The notes: generated by a model from the sequence alone, not told the origin. 64,000 bases of DNA from an uncultured Ruminococcus sp. (GCA_900066355.1 FMEL01000002.1:124001-188000); one strand, 5' to 3'; positions 24,452-33,678 are shown, counted from the stretch's first letter. A program made the numbers and translations.

Positions 24452-25528
24452 TTATTCTTCTGTAGCTTCTTCTGCCGGAGCTTCCAGAGCCTTCATGCTA
24501 AGACTGATCTTCTTGTCTTCGCCGTTGAAATCAACAACTTTAGCCTGAATTTCCTGTCCGATGGAAAGTACATCAGATGGTTTGGCAACATGTTCTCTGG
24601 AAATCTGAGATACATGAAGAAGTGCATCAATTCCAGGTGCAAGTTCAACAAAAGCACCGAAATCTGTCATACGAGCAACTTTACCAGTAACAACATTACC
24701 TACAGCAAAATCTTCTGCTGCAGAAAGCCATGGATTCTCTTCCGGGAATTTCATGGAAAGTGCAATCTTGTCACCATTGATTTCTTTGATGAGAACTTTT
24801 ACTTCATCACCTACATTGAAGACCTTCTTCGGGTTTTCAACTCTGCCCCAGGACATTTCGGAGATATGAAGAAGTCCGTCTGCTCCACCAAGATCGATGA
24901 AAGCACCAAAATCTGTAACATTCTTTACAGTACCGGTTACAGTATCACCAACATGGATTCTCTCCATAAGTTCTTTCTGTTTTTCTGCTTTTTCTGCAAG
25001 AAGAAGCTGTTTACGATTACCGATGATACGGCGTCTTCTCGGATTGAATTCTGTGATAACGAATTCGATTTCTTTATCTGCATATTTGGAAAGATCTTTT
25101 TCGTATGTGTCGGAAACAAGGCTTGCAGGAATGAATACTCTTGCTTCTTCTACGTTTACGCAAAGTCCGCCATCCAGTACCTGTGTTACAGGTGCTTTCA
25201 GTACTTCCTGTGATTCGAAAGCAGCTTCCAGACGTTTGTTGCCTTTTTCGGCAGCAAGTCTCTTGTAAGTCAGGATGACCTGTCCTTCGCCGTCATTGAC
25301 CTTCAGTACTTTTGCTTCCATGCTGTCACCAACATGAACTGCATCTGTGAGTACAAGTGAAGCATCATTGGAATATTCACTCTTAGTGATAATACCGTCT
25401 GCTTTATAACCGATATTCAGGATGATCTCATCATCTTTGACATCAATGACTGTACCCTGTACGATCTCTCCATTTCTGATTGTTTTTACGGAATCCTCCA
25501 GCATCTGTTCAAAACTCAATTCTGACAT
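24452..25528 (-). CDS. rpsA: 30S ribosomal protein S1-like protein, four S1 domains
   Basis: A 358-residue protein made of four S1 RNA-binding repeats (roughly residues 10-80, 95-165, 182-252 and 268-338), for example GDTVTGTVKNVTDFGAFIDL and GNVVTGKVARMTDFGAFVEL. Gram-negative S1 has six repeats; short four-repeat forms are usual in Firmicutes. The ATG at 25528 is chosen because GGAGG lies nine bases upstream, inside ispH. The gene overlaps the 3' end of ispH by 20 bases in another frame. In several Clostridia IspH and S1 form one fused polypeptide, and this overlap may be a split version of that. Confidence 0.93.
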   Translation of the reverse strand: MSELSFEQMLEDSVKTIRNGEIVQGTVIDVKDDEIILNIGYKADGIITKSEYSNDASLVLTDAVHVGDSMEAKVLKVNDGEGQVILTYKRLAAEKGNKRLEAAFESQEVLKAPVTQVLDGGLCVNVEEARVFIPASLVSDTYEKDLSKYADKEIEFVITEFNPRRRRIIGNRKQLLLAEKAEKQKELMERIHVGDTVTGTVKNVTDFGAFIDLGGADGLLHISEMSWGRVENPKKVFNVGDEVKVLIKEINGDKIALSMKFPEENPWLSAAEDFAVGNVVTGKVARMTDFGAFVELAPGIDALLHVSQISREHVAKPSDVLSIGQEIQAKVVDFNGEDKKISLSMKALEAPAEEATEE

Positions 25529-26375
25529 GTTCTTGAACCTCCTCAATAATTTTCTTTGGGGTGGATGCCCCTGCTGTGATACCTACATAACTACTGTGAT
25601 GGAACATTTCAGAATCCAAGTCTACAGGTGTTTGTATATAGTAAGTATTTCCACATTCCTCTTTGCATATTTCAAACAGCTTTTGAGTATTGGAACTATG
25701 TCTGCCACCAATGACAAGCATAGTGTCTACCTCTCCGGCTATGTTTTGCGCTTCTTTCTGCCGTTCTTCAGTAGCATTACAAATAGTGTTTAAAATATCG
25801 CCCATATTTAAAACACTATTATCATACCTCTTTTTGCATAGAATTTCAACTAATTCTTTAAATTTGTTGTAATTAAATGTCGTCTGTGAAACAACACAGA
25901 TTTCTTTGCCTTCCGGTAGAAGAAACTGCTCTGTGTCTTCTTTGTTTTTCAGAACGGTGTATGCACCCTCGCACCAGCCGCAGATTCCCTTGACTTCGGG
26001 GTGATCCGGATCGCCGAAAATAACGATGTGTTTTCCGGCCCGGCTCTGCTTTTCGACAATGCGGTGTATCTTGAGTACGAAAGGACAGGTAACATCAACA
26101 TAGTCCAGATGATTTGTTTCCAGTTTATGATAAACTTCTCTGCCCACACCATGGGAACGGATCACAACTGTTCCACCGGAAAGAGTGTCAAGGTCCTGTT
26201 CTTCGATTACCTGAATACCCCTGTCTGCAAGGTCAGATACAACTTCTTCGTTGTGGATGATCGGACCTAGTGTATAAATCGGCTGTACTCCCTGCTCAAT
26301 GAGCTGGTAGACTTTATCTACTGCTCTTTTGACACCGAAGCAAAAGCCGGCAGTTTTGGCAACTTTAACTTTCAT
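25509..26375 (-). CDS. ispH: 4-hydroxy-3-methylbut-2-enyl diphosphate reductase
   Basis: IspH makes IPP and DMAPP in the last step of the MEP isoprenoid pathway, using a [4Fe-4S] cluster. The 288-residue protein has the three cluster Cys residues: GFCFGVKRAV near residue 12, DVTCPFVLKIH near 96, and NTICNATEERQ near 192. Other hallmarks are FGDPDHPEVKGICGW and GGRHSSNT. It starts inside the 3' end of cmk (11-base overlap), placing it in the baiN-cmk-ispH-rpsA operon. Confidence 0.97.
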   Translation of the reverse strand: MKVKVAKTAGFCFGVKRAVDKVYQLIEQGVQPIYTLGPIIHNEEVVSDLADRGIQVIEEQDLDTLSGGTVVIRSHGVGREVYHKLETNHLDYVDVTCPFVLKIHRIVEKQSRAGKHIVIFGDPDHPEVKGICGWCEGAYTVLKNKEDTEQFLLPEGKEICVVSQTTFNYNKFKELVEILCKKRYDNSVLNMGDILNTICNATEERQKEAQNIAGEVDTMLVIGGRHSSNTQKLFEICKEECGNTYYIQTPVDLDSEMFHHSSYVGITAGASTPKKIIEEVQEHVRIEF

Positions 26376-27054
26376 GAGATTTTTCTCCTGCTGTTTTAGA
26401 TCTGAAGATCTGAAGAATACGGTCTACGACCTGCTGAATTGTAAGATCTGAAGAATCAACAAGTATAGCATCTTCAGCCTGGCGAAGCGGAGAAATCTCA
26501 CGGTTCATATCACGCTGATCTCTTTCTTCGATATCTTTCTGAATTTCATCCAGATTACAGACAGTTCCTTTTTCCTGAAGTTCAAGATAACGTCTTTTAG
26601 CGCGGGTAAGGGAACTTGCGGTCAGATAGATCTTTACGTCTGCATCCGGAAGAATCGTTGTACCGATGTCGCGCCCATCCATAACAACGCTCATGTCCTT
26701 GGCAAGTTTGCGCTGCAGACTGAGCAGTTTTTCACGGACGCGCGGAACAGCAGAACTTACAGATGCCATATTTCCGACTTCTTCTGTACGCAGATATGAG
26801 TTTACATTCTCGTCGTTCAGAAGTACGATCTGCTCGCCGTTCTGATATTCAATAGAAATTTCTGCGTCCTGACAGATGTTGCCAATCTGCTCTGTATCGT
26901 CTTTATTGACTTCTTTGCGCAGAAGATAAAGCGCCATGGCACGATACATGGCTCCTGTATCTACATAAATAAATGATAATTCCTTTGCCACACGTCGGGC
27001 AATCGTACTTTTGCCGGCACCTGCCGGTCCGTCAATTGCAATATTATAGATCAT
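26365..27054 (-). CDS. cmk: Cytidylate kinase
   Basis: Cmk phosphorylates CMP and dCMP with ATP. The 229-residue protein opens with the P-loop IDGPAGAGKSTIAR and has the CMP-binding VDTGAMYRAMA segment, plus VMDGRDIGTTILPDADVKIY and the lid RAKRRYLELQEKG. It shares four bases with the end of the preceding flavoprotein gene. Gene order cmk-ispH-rpsA is a frequent Firmicutes arrangement. Confidence 0.97.
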   Translation of the reverse strand: MIYNIAIDGPAGAGKSTIARRVAKELSFIYVDTGAMYRAMALYLLRKEVNKDDTEQIGNICQDAEISIEYQNGEQIVLLNDENVNSYLRTEEVGNMASVSSAVPRVREKLLSLQRKLAKDMSVVMDGRDIGTTILPDADVKIYLTASSLTRAKRRYLELQEKGTVCNLDEIQKDIEERDQRDMNREISPLRQAEDAILVDSSDLTIQQVVDRILQIFRSKTAGEKSHES

Positions 27055-28307
27055 TGTGTATCCTCCTGTTTATTCCTGCACACATCTGTTGCTGCGAGAT
27101 ATGCGGTTGACCATGCAATCTGAAGATTATAACCGCCGGTTACAGCATCAAGATCAAGCACTTCTCCGATAAAATACAGGTTTTTTATTTTTTTTGATTC
27201 CATAGTTCCGGGCTGAATTTCTCTGACAGATACTCCGCCACGCGTGATGACTGCCTCCGAAAATCCACCAAGGCCGGTAATGGTAAATGGAAAAGATTTT
27301 ATCAGGGAACCGAATGCCAGCCGATCTTCTCTTGAAATGTCATGAATGACTTTATCTTCCGGAATCGGGCCGAGTCCGATGATCACAGGAGTAAGTGAGG
27401 ATGGGAAAAGTACACCGATCACGTTCTTGAACTGTTTATTCTGCGCAGAAGAAAATTCACGGAGAATACGGTCGTCAAGCTGTTCGTGTGATAATGCAGG
27501 TTTGAGATCCAGATAAGCGTTCAGTTCCTCTCCTTTTTGGAGAAATTTACCGATTTTGGCACTGGCTGACAGAACAAGTGGCCCGGTAATTCCGAAATGA
27601 GTGAACATCATTTCGCCAAAATCCTGATAAACTGTCTTTTTGCCACGTTTGACAGTAAGTTCTATATTTCGCAGAGAAAGCCCTTTCATCAGAGGAATAT
27701 ATGCCTCTTTTGTAGTAAGTGGTACAAGAGAAGGCATACATTCTGTAACGGTATGTCCTGTCTCAGCAGCAAAACGATATCCGTCTCCGGTTGAGCCGGT
27801 AGTCGGATAAGACAAACCTCCGGTTGCAACGATCACTGCGTCGGCAGTATATACTTTATTATCCGTAAGCTGTATGCCGGTTACTATTCCATTTTCTGTA
27901 AGAAGATTTTTGACTTCGCTTCGAAGATGAATCTGTACTCTGTATTTTTTCATCAGCCGTTCCAGTCCGTGGATAATATCCGAAGAATGGTCAGATACCG
28001 GAAAAACGCGGTTGCCACGCTCTGTTTTGAGGGGAACACCGGCATCTTCAAGTAACTGCATCATATCCTGACTGGTAAAAGAATAAAATGCACTGTAAAG
28101 AAATTTTTGATTACTCATAACAGCCTGAAGTAATTCTTCGGGATCACAGTTATTTGTAACATTACATCTTCCCTTACCTGTAATATATACTTTCTTTCCG
28201 AGCTTTTCGTTTTTTTCGAATAGAGTAACTGCACAGCCGTTTTTTGCTGCTATGATGGAAGCCAGCATTCCGGCTGCGCCGCCACCTACAATGATTACTT
28301 TGTTCAT
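27051..28307 (-). CDS. NAD(P)/FAD-dependent oxidoreductase, HI0933/YhiN family
   Basis: A 418-residue flavoprotein. The N-terminal FAD-binding loop is IVGGGAAGMLASIIAAKNG, followed by the family signature LGKKVYITGKGRCNVTNN. The C-terminus has FAD contact GEVLDLDAVTGGYNLQIAWS. The HI0933 (YhiN) family includes BaiN, which reduces bile acid intermediates, but most members have no proven substrate, so I do not assign that role. It is first in the operon with cmk, and lies 58 bases after the stop of the decarboxylase cluster. Confidence 0.9.
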   Translation of the reverse strand: MNKVIIVGGGAAGMLASIIAAKNGCAVTLFEKNEKLGKKVYITGKGRCNVTNNCDPEELLQAVMSNQKFLYSAFYSFTSQDMMQLLEDAGVPLKTERGNRVFPVSDHSSDIIHGLERLMKKYRVQIHLRSEVKNLLTENGIVTGIQLTDNKVYTADAVIVATGGLSYPTTGSTGDGYRFAAETGHTVTECMPSLVPLTTKEAYIPLMKGLSLRNIELTVKRGKKTVYQDFGEMMFTHFGITGPLVLSASAKIGKFLQKGEELNAYLDLKPALSHEQLDDRILREFSSAQNKQFKNVIGVLFPSSLTPVIIGLGPIPEDKVIHDISREDRLAFGSLIKSFPFTITGLGGFSEAVITRGGVSVREIQPGTMESKKIKNLYFIGEVLDLDAVTGGYNLQIAWSTAYLAATDVCRNKQEDTQ

Positions 28308-28320
28308 AAATGCCCTTTCT

Positions 28321-28355
28321 GCAAAACAGACCCGTCAGATAACCTGACGGGCCTG
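28321..28355 (-). terminator. Possible terminator of the decarboxylase cluster
   Basis: CAGACCCGTCAG and CTGACGGGCCTG form a strong stem with a five-base loop. Only TTTT follows on the minus strand, so termination may be partial and allow read-through into the flavoprotein gene. Confidence 0.6.
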
Positions 28356-28365
28356 TACCTTTGTT

Positions 28366-29778
28366 TTATACCGGATATGCTCCGTTCTTTGTATCTGCTG
28401 CTTTTTCGTCTACTTTTTTCTCCTGAGCCTGACGGTATTTGAAGAAGTCAGTAGCTACCTGTGGGAACAGTGCGTAGGATAATACGTCCTCATCCTGCTC
28501 TTTGTAAGGAGCAACTTCTTTTTCGAGTTTGTCCATCTCGTTGTCGATAAGATCAGCCGGACGGCATGTGATCGGTTCAGCATCACCGATGCATTTTTTC
28601 TGTACTTCCTGGTTGAACGGCTTAACGGTTGCACCGTATTTTCCTAAGAGAATGTCTTTTGTTTCTTTGGTAACCATTTTGTATCTTTCGCCCATGAGTA
28701 CGTTGAATACAGCCTGTGTACCAACGATCTGGGAAGACGGAGTAACGAGCGGTGGCTCACCGAGGTCTTTACGTACCTTCGGAACTTCTTCCAGAACATC
28801 GTAGAATTTGTCTTCTGCGTGCTGTTCTTTCAGCTGGGATGTCAGGTTGGAAAGCATTCCGCCTGGTACCTGATACAGAAGAGTCTTGATGTTTACACCA
28901 AGGTTCTTTGGATTCAGAAGGCCGCTGTCCAGTGCATCATCACGGATTGGGCGGAAGTAATCAGCAATCTCAGCGAGGAGTTTCTGATCAAATCCTGTGT
29001 CATATGGTGTGCCTTTGAAGGTCTCAACCATAACTTCTGTAGCCGGCTGTGATGTACCGAGAGCAAATGGAGACATTGCTGTATCGATAATATCAACACC
29101 TGCTTCTACTGCTTTCAGGTATGTCATGGAAGCAACACCGGATGTGTAATGTGTATGAAGATCAATCGGGATGCTGACAGCATCTTTGAGTGCTCCTACA
29201 AGCTCAGTTGCTTTGTATGGAAGCAGAAGACCTGCCATATCTTTGATACAGATAGAATCTGCACCCATTTCTTCGATACGTTTTGCGATGTTTACCCAGT
29301 AATCAAGTGTGTATGCATCACCTAATGTGTAAGAAAGAGCAACCTGTGCGTGTGCTTTTTCTTTGTTGGCAGCTTTTACAGCTGTCTGAAGGTTACGCAT
29401 ATCGTTAAGGCAGTCAAAAATACGGATGATGTCGATTCCGTTTGCAGCAGATTTCTGTACGAAGTATTCTACTACATCGTCTGCGTATGGACGATATCCA
29501 AGGATATTCTGTCCACGGAAGAGCATCTGAAGTTTGGTGTTTTTGAAGCCGTCACGTAATTTACGAAGTCTTTCCCATGGGTCTTCTTTGAGGAAACGAA
29601 GGGAAGCATCAAAAGTAGCTCCACCCCAGCATTCTACAGCATGGTAGCCGACTTTATCCATTTTATCAACGATTGGGAGCATCTGTTCTGTAGTAAGTCT
29701 TGTTGCAATCAGAGACTGATGCGCATCACGGAGAACAGTTTCCACAATTTTTACAGGTTTTTTTTCTAATTCAGCCAT
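28366..29778 (-). CDS. oadA: Oxaloacetate decarboxylase alpha / transcarboxylase 5S-type carboxyltransferase
   Basis: A 470-residue pyruvate-type carboxyltransferase that moves carboxyl groups between oxaloacetate and biotin. The HMGL-like TIM barrel begins VLRDAHQSLIATRL, with the metal-binding DLHTHYTSGVA (HxH) block near residue 205. There is no biotin domain at the C-terminus, unlike many full-length OadA proteins, so it must use the separate biotin carrier encoded upstream at 31032. It is the last gene of the cluster, 88 bases after oadB. Confidence 0.92.
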   Translation of the reverse strand: MAELEKKPVKIVETVLRDAHQSLIATRLTTEQMLPIVDKMDKVGYHAVECWGGATFDASLRFLKEDPWERLRKLRDGFKNTKLQMLFRGQNILGYRPYADDVVEYFVQKSAANGIDIIRIFDCLNDMRNLQTAVKAANKEKAHAQVALSYTLGDAYTLDYWVNIAKRIEEMGADSICIKDMAGLLLPYKATELVGALKDAVSIPIDLHTHYTSGVASMTYLKAVEAGVDIIDTAMSPFALGTSQPATEVMVETFKGTPYDTGFDQKLLAEIADYFRPIRDDALDSGLLNPKNLGVNIKTLLYQVPGGMLSNLTSQLKEQHAEDKFYDVLEEVPKVRKDLGEPPLVTPSSQIVGTQAVFNVLMGERYKMVTKETKDILLGKYGATVKPFNQEVQKKCIGDAEPITCRPADLIDNEMDKLEKEVAPYKEQDEDVLSYALFPQVATDFFKYRQAQEKKVDEKAADTKNGAYPV

Positions 29779-29866
29779 TATGTTTTCTCCTTATATTTTT
29801 TATACGGAAGTTCGAATCACTAAATTCAGATTTTGCCAGAGGCTCGTCTTCATCAAGCTCCTCAAA

Positions 29867-31015
29867 TTAAACTCCAAAGATTGCCATAAATGTTCCGGCT
29901 GCAACGGCTGTACCGATTACACCGGCTACGTTTGGTCCCATGGCATGCATCAGCAGGAAGTTTGTTGGATCTGCTTCTGCACCGACTTTCTGAGAAACTC
30001 GTGCTGCCATAGGAACGGCAGATACACCTGCGGAACCAATCAGAGGATTGATCTTTCCACCGGAGAGTTTGCACATCAGTTTACCAAGCATACATCCACC
30101 GAATGTACCGAACGCGAATGCTACAAGTCCGAGAACAACGATTTTCAGTGTATCAACATTAAGGAATGCTTCTGCACTTGTGGAAGCACCTACAGATGTA
30201 CCAAGCAGGATAACTACGATGTACATCAGGGCATTGGATGCAGTTTCTGTAAGCTGTTTAACAACACCTGATTCACGGAACAGGTTACCGAGCATCAGCA
30301 TACCTACCAGCGGAGCTGTTGTAGGAAGAAGTAAGCATACAACGATAGTGATTACGATCGGGAAAAGAATTTTTTCCAGTTTGCTTACCGGACGAAGCTG
30401 ATCCATCTTGATTTTACGTTCTTTCTCTGTAGTACAGAGTTTCATGATTGGTGGCTGAATGATCGGAACCAGTGACATATAAGAATATGCCGCCACCGCG
30501 ATTGGTCCCATTAATGTGGTCTGTCCGAGTTTTCCGGCAAGGAAAATGGAGGTAGGACCATCTGCACCGCCGATGATGGAAATTGCTGCTGCTGCTTTTC
30601 CGTTGAATCCAAGGAAGATTGCAAGGAAGTAAGCAACGTAGATACCAAGCTGTGCAGCTGCTCCAAGAAGGAAACTCTTCGGATTGGCAATCAGCGGACC
30701 GAAGTCTGTCATCGCACCAACACCCATGAAGATCAGGGATGGAAGGATACTCCACTCATCAAGCAGGTAGAAGTAATGCAGAAGACCACCAACACCGTTG
30801 GACATGTCTTCCGGATTTGCCATAATGTCCGGGTAGATGTTTACCAGAAGCATACCAAAAGCGATCGGAACCAGAAGAAGCGGTTCAAATCCTTTCTTGA
30901 TAGCAAGGAATAAGAATACACACGCCACCGCAATCATCAGGTAGTTTCCCCATGTAAGATTGAAGAATGCTGTCTGATGGATCAGGTTGGACAAGGTTTC
31001 TGTTACATAAGACAT
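29867..31015 (-). CDS. oadB: Sodium-pumping decarboxylase beta subunit
   Basis: The 382-residue integral membrane beta subunit decarboxylates carboxybiotin and exports Na+. About ten membrane segments are seen. Family blocks are IFMGVGAMTDFGPLIANPK, SIIGGADGPTSIFLAGKLG (with the conserved Asp used in Na+ binding), and ALMYIVVILLGTSVGAS. The C-terminal LLMHAMGPNVAGVIGTAVAAG is also conserved. It serves oxaloacetate, methylmalonyl-CoA or glutaconyl-CoA systems alike, so sequence alone does not choose the substrate. Confidence 0.95.
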   Translation of the reverse strand: MSYVTETLSNLIHQTAFFNLTWGNYLMIAVACVFLFLAIKKGFEPLLLVPIAFGMLLVNIYPDIMANPEDMSNGVGGLLHYFYLLDEWSILPSLIFMGVGAMTDFGPLIANPKSFLLGAAAQLGIYVAYFLAIFLGFNGKAAAAISIIGGADGPTSIFLAGKLGQTTLMGPIAVAAYSYMSLVPIIQPPIMKLCTTEKERKIKMDQLRPVSKLEKILFPIVITIVVCLLLPTTAPLVGMLMLGNLFRESGVVKQLTETASNALMYIVVILLGTSVGASTSAEAFLNVDTLKIVVLGLVAFAFGTFGGCMLGKLMCKLSGGKINPLIGSAGVSAVPMAARVSQKVGAEADPTNFLLMHAMGPNVAGVIGTAVAAGTFMAIFGV

Positions 31016-31031
31016 TTGATTACCTCCCGTC

Positions 31032-31400
31032 CTAGTTCATTGTAGCCAGAGTATCTCCGTTTTCTACGGATGCACCTTCGGATGTATCGATGCTGGCTAC
31101 TGTACCATCCTGTGGAGCAACAACCGGGATTTCCATTTTCATGGATTCCAGAATGATGATATTGTCACCAGCTTTTACTGTCTGTCCGGCAGATGCTACG
31201 ATTTTGAGAACTTTGCCCGGTACGGAAGCGGTAACTTTGACTGCGCCTGCACCTGCTGCCGGAGCGGCTGCTTTTGGTGCTGCTGCCGGAGCGGCCTTAG
31301 GAGCTGCAACCGGTGCTGCTGCCGGAGCGGAAACGCTGCCTGTTTCTTCTACAGTAACTTCATATGCTGTTCCGTTTACAGTGATTGTATAACTTTTCAT
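31032..31400 (-). CDS. Biotin carboxyl carrier subunit (gamma / 1.3S-type)
   Basis: A 122-residue biotin carrier. Residues 1-20 form a beta-hairpin (MKSYTITVNGTAYEVTVEE), followed by a flexible Ala/Pro linker (about 25-52). The biotinyl domain is after that, with the modified Lys in ILESMKMEIPV near residue 88. It shuttles carboxyl groups between the carboxyltransferases and the beta subunit. It lies 16 bases upstream of oadB and 22 bases after the gene ending at 31423. Confidence 0.95.
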   Translation of the reverse strand: MKSYTITVNGTAYEVTVEETGSVSAPAAAPVAAPKAAPAAAPKAAAPAAGAGAVKVTASVPGKVLKIVASAGQTVKAGDNIIILESMKMEIPVVAPQDGTVASIDTSEGASVENGDTLATMN

Positions 31401-31422
31401 TTTAAATCCTCCTAATTGTCAA

Positions 31423-32169
31423 TTACCTTTTTTTGCGGTTGATTTTGCGGATGGAACGAACAACAAATCCGTCTGTTGAAGTTCCTTCGGATGCTGCGAT
31501 AGCTGCTGCGATCACGGCAATCAGTTCTGAATTGTCAGCTTCCTGTACAGGAGCTGCTGCAACCGTAGCCGGTGTCGGAGCTGCTGCTGCATCTTCTGCT
31601 GCTTTTTTCTTTGCTTTTGCTTCCTGTGCTCCGGATCCCGGAATAAACTGGAACAGGGAGATCAGGAAAATCAGCATAATAAGAATTACAAATACGGTTC
31701 CAAGTCCCATAACTGTGTTCAGTGCTGCGTTTTTCATAGTAGTAGCAAATGAATATTTCACATCTACAGAAAGTGATGTAGGTGTCAGGTTCTTGTCGAA
31801 TACGTAAATGAATTCAGCATTTTCTTTTTCAAAAGTAACAGGTACGGTTGCTGTATATTCATCATTGGAATATTCAATTTCAACAGATCCTGTCTCTTTC
31901 ATATCGCCGAGTTCTTCTTTGGCACCATTCCATGCAGTCATAGCATTTTCTGTAAAGTCGTCACCGGATTCCATGTATGCTTCAATCTGCTCATCAGTCA
32001 GCGGAATAATGGTTTCGGTCAGTCCCTCAGCGGTTGTTTCGATAGTTGTTTTTGTCTGATCGTCAATTTCACCGTCTGCCAGAACCAGTGATGCACCGGA
32101 AAATGTAATGGATGCGGCACATACAACTGCTGTCAGGACGGAGGAAGCTTTTTTAAACATCTGATTCAT
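31423..32169 (-). CDS. OadG-family small subunit with large extracytoplasmic domain
   Basis: A 248-residue protein that has three parts. A signal peptide (about residues 1-31, ending LVLADGE) precedes an exported domain (about 32-145, acidic and Thr/Ser-rich). One membrane helix (about 150-172, VMGLGTVFVILIMLIFLISL) follows, and then an Ala/Pro-rich cytoplasmic tail ending SEGTSTDGFVVRSIRKINRK, which resembles the end of the delta/epsilon subunit of methylmalonyl-CoA decarboxylase. OadG-type subunits help assemble and stabilise the pump. The exported domain is not part of the classic roughly 80-115 residue subunit. Confidence 0.85.
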   Translation of the reverse strand: MNQMFKKASSVLTAVVCAASITFSGASLVLADGEIDDQTKTTIETTAEGLTETIIPLTDEQIEAYMESGDDFTENAMTAWNGAKEELGDMKETGSVEIEYSNDEYTATVPVTFEKENAEFIYVFDKNLTPTSLSVDVKYSFATTMKNAALNTVMGLGTVFVILIMLIFLISLFQFIPGSGAQEAKAKKKAAEDAAAAPTPATVAAAPVQEADNSELIAVIAAAIAASEGTSTDGFVVRSIRKINRKKR

Positions 32170-32182
32170 ATGCTCACCTCAC

Positions 32183-33619
32183 TTAGACTGTGCCATGTTT
32201 TTTGGATGGACGGTCTTCTCTCTTTGTGAAAAGCATTTCAAAAGCTCCGATTACGTATTTACGTGTATCAGCCGGAGCAATCACTGTGTCAACATAGCCT
32301 CTTGCTGCTGCGGATTCTACATTGGACTGAAGTTCTCTGTATGCAGCTGCTTTTTCGTTCAGAACGGAAGCTTCTTCACCCGGATACATGATCTTTGCTG
32401 CGAGAGAAGCATCCATCATACCGATTTCTGCATTGTCCCATGCATATACAAGATCTGCACCTACGGATTTGCTGTTCATTGCTACATATGCTGTGCCATA
32501 TGCTTTACCGATCACAACATTTACTTTCGGAACGGTTGCATCAGCAAATGCATGGATCATTTCACCAACTGCTTTTGCAATCATTTTTTCGCTGCAGAGA
32601 GTTGCTTTGAATCCTGTAACATTTGTAAGTGTCAGAACAGGGATATCAAATGCATCACAGAATTTTACAAATCCGGCTGCTTTTCTTGCGCCTCTTGCAG
32701 AGATGGTTCCGTCGAATTCTTCGGCTTTGTTGCCCTCTGCATCATATACTTCTGTTCTGTTTGCTACTGCACCAACAGTTGCTCCGTTCAGACGAAGGAA
32801 ACCGGTAACAACGTCTTTGCCGTAATCTTTCTTTGTTTCGAAGAAGATACCGTTATCGGCAATTCTGGAAAGTGCAATGGATGTATCTCCGGCACATGCT
32901 GCTATGTCATCGCATGTACGGTTGAGATCGTCTGTGCATTCTACGAAAGAATCATTGTCTTCAAAATTTGAAGGAAGAATGCCGATCAACTGGCGGATCT
33001 GTCCGAGGATTTCTTCTTCGGAACCTGTGCCGTCGATAAGACCTGTCTCTTCGCTCTGGAATGCTGCTGCGGCTGTATCACATTTTTCAGTGTAGTTGCC
33101 GTCCAGTGCGTTCGGGCTGTTTACAAACATTTTGCCATTCTTGGATTCGATGAATGTAAAGTCTGTAAGTGCCGGGATGATTGCCATACCGCCACCGCAT
33201 GTACCGAATACTGCTGTGATCTGCGGAATCATTCCGGAAGCCAGTGTCTGTTTCAGGTAAATGGAACCAAATGCCTCAAGAGCATCAGTTGCTTCCTGAA
33301 GACGCATACCTGCACAGTCAACAAGACCGATTACAGGAGCTCCTGTCTTCATTGCAAGATCATACAGAGCGGTAATCTTTCTGGCATGCATTTCGCCGAC
33401 GGTTCCGTTTAATACGGAAGCATCCTGGCTGTATACATATACAAGATTTCCGTCAATTACACCATATCCGGTGATAACACCGTCTGAAGGCGCTTTTGTT
33501 TCAGTTAAATTGAAATCAGTGGCTCTGGCTGTTACACTTTTTCCGATTTCAACAAAACTGTTTGCGTCAAGCAAAGAAGTGATTCTTGTGCCTGCTAAGC
33601 TTTGTGTTGCATTACTCAT
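32183..33619 (-). CDS. Biotin-dependent acyl-CoA carboxyltransferase (MmdA / 12S-type)
   Basis: A 478-residue carboxyltransferase with two crotonase-like halves. The N-terminal half has PVIGLVDCAGMRLQEATDA and FGTCGGGMAIIPALTD; the C-terminal half has VLTLTNVTGFKATLCSEK and VVIGKAYGTAYVAMNSK. It fits the MmdA/PccB/12S family, which acts on methylmalonyl-CoA, propionyl-CoA or similar. It lacks the roughly 30 residues usually found before the first domain and is shorter than the 510 of typical MmdA. It is the first gene of the cluster, and the substrate is uncertain. Confidence 0.88.
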   Translation of the reverse strand: MSNATQSLAGTRITSLLDANSFVEIGKSVTARATDFNLTETKAPSDGVITGYGVIDGNLVYVYSQDASVLNGTVGEMHARKITALYDLAMKTGAPVIGLVDCAGMRLQEATDALEAFGSIYLKQTLASGMIPQITAVFGTCGGGMAIIPALTDFTFIESKNGKMFVNSPNALDGNYTEKCDTAAAAFQSEETGLIDGTGSEEEILGQIRQLIGILPSNFEDNDSFVECTDDLNRTCDDIAACAGDTSIALSRIADNGIFFETKKDYGKDVVTGFLRLNGATVGAVANRTEVYDAEGNKAEEFDGTISARGARKAAGFVKFCDAFDIPVLTLTNVTGFKATLCSEKMIAKAVGEMIHAFADATVPKVNVVIGKAYGTAYVAMNSKSVGADLVYAWDNAEIGMMDASLAAKIMYPGEEASVLNEKAAAYRELQSNVESAAARGYVDTVIAPADTRKYVIGAFEMLFTKREDRPSKKHGTV

Positions 33620-33678
33620 TCTTTCTTGCCCTCCATTTTATAAAATTTTAAATATAACCAAAATTTTAGCCAATTGTA

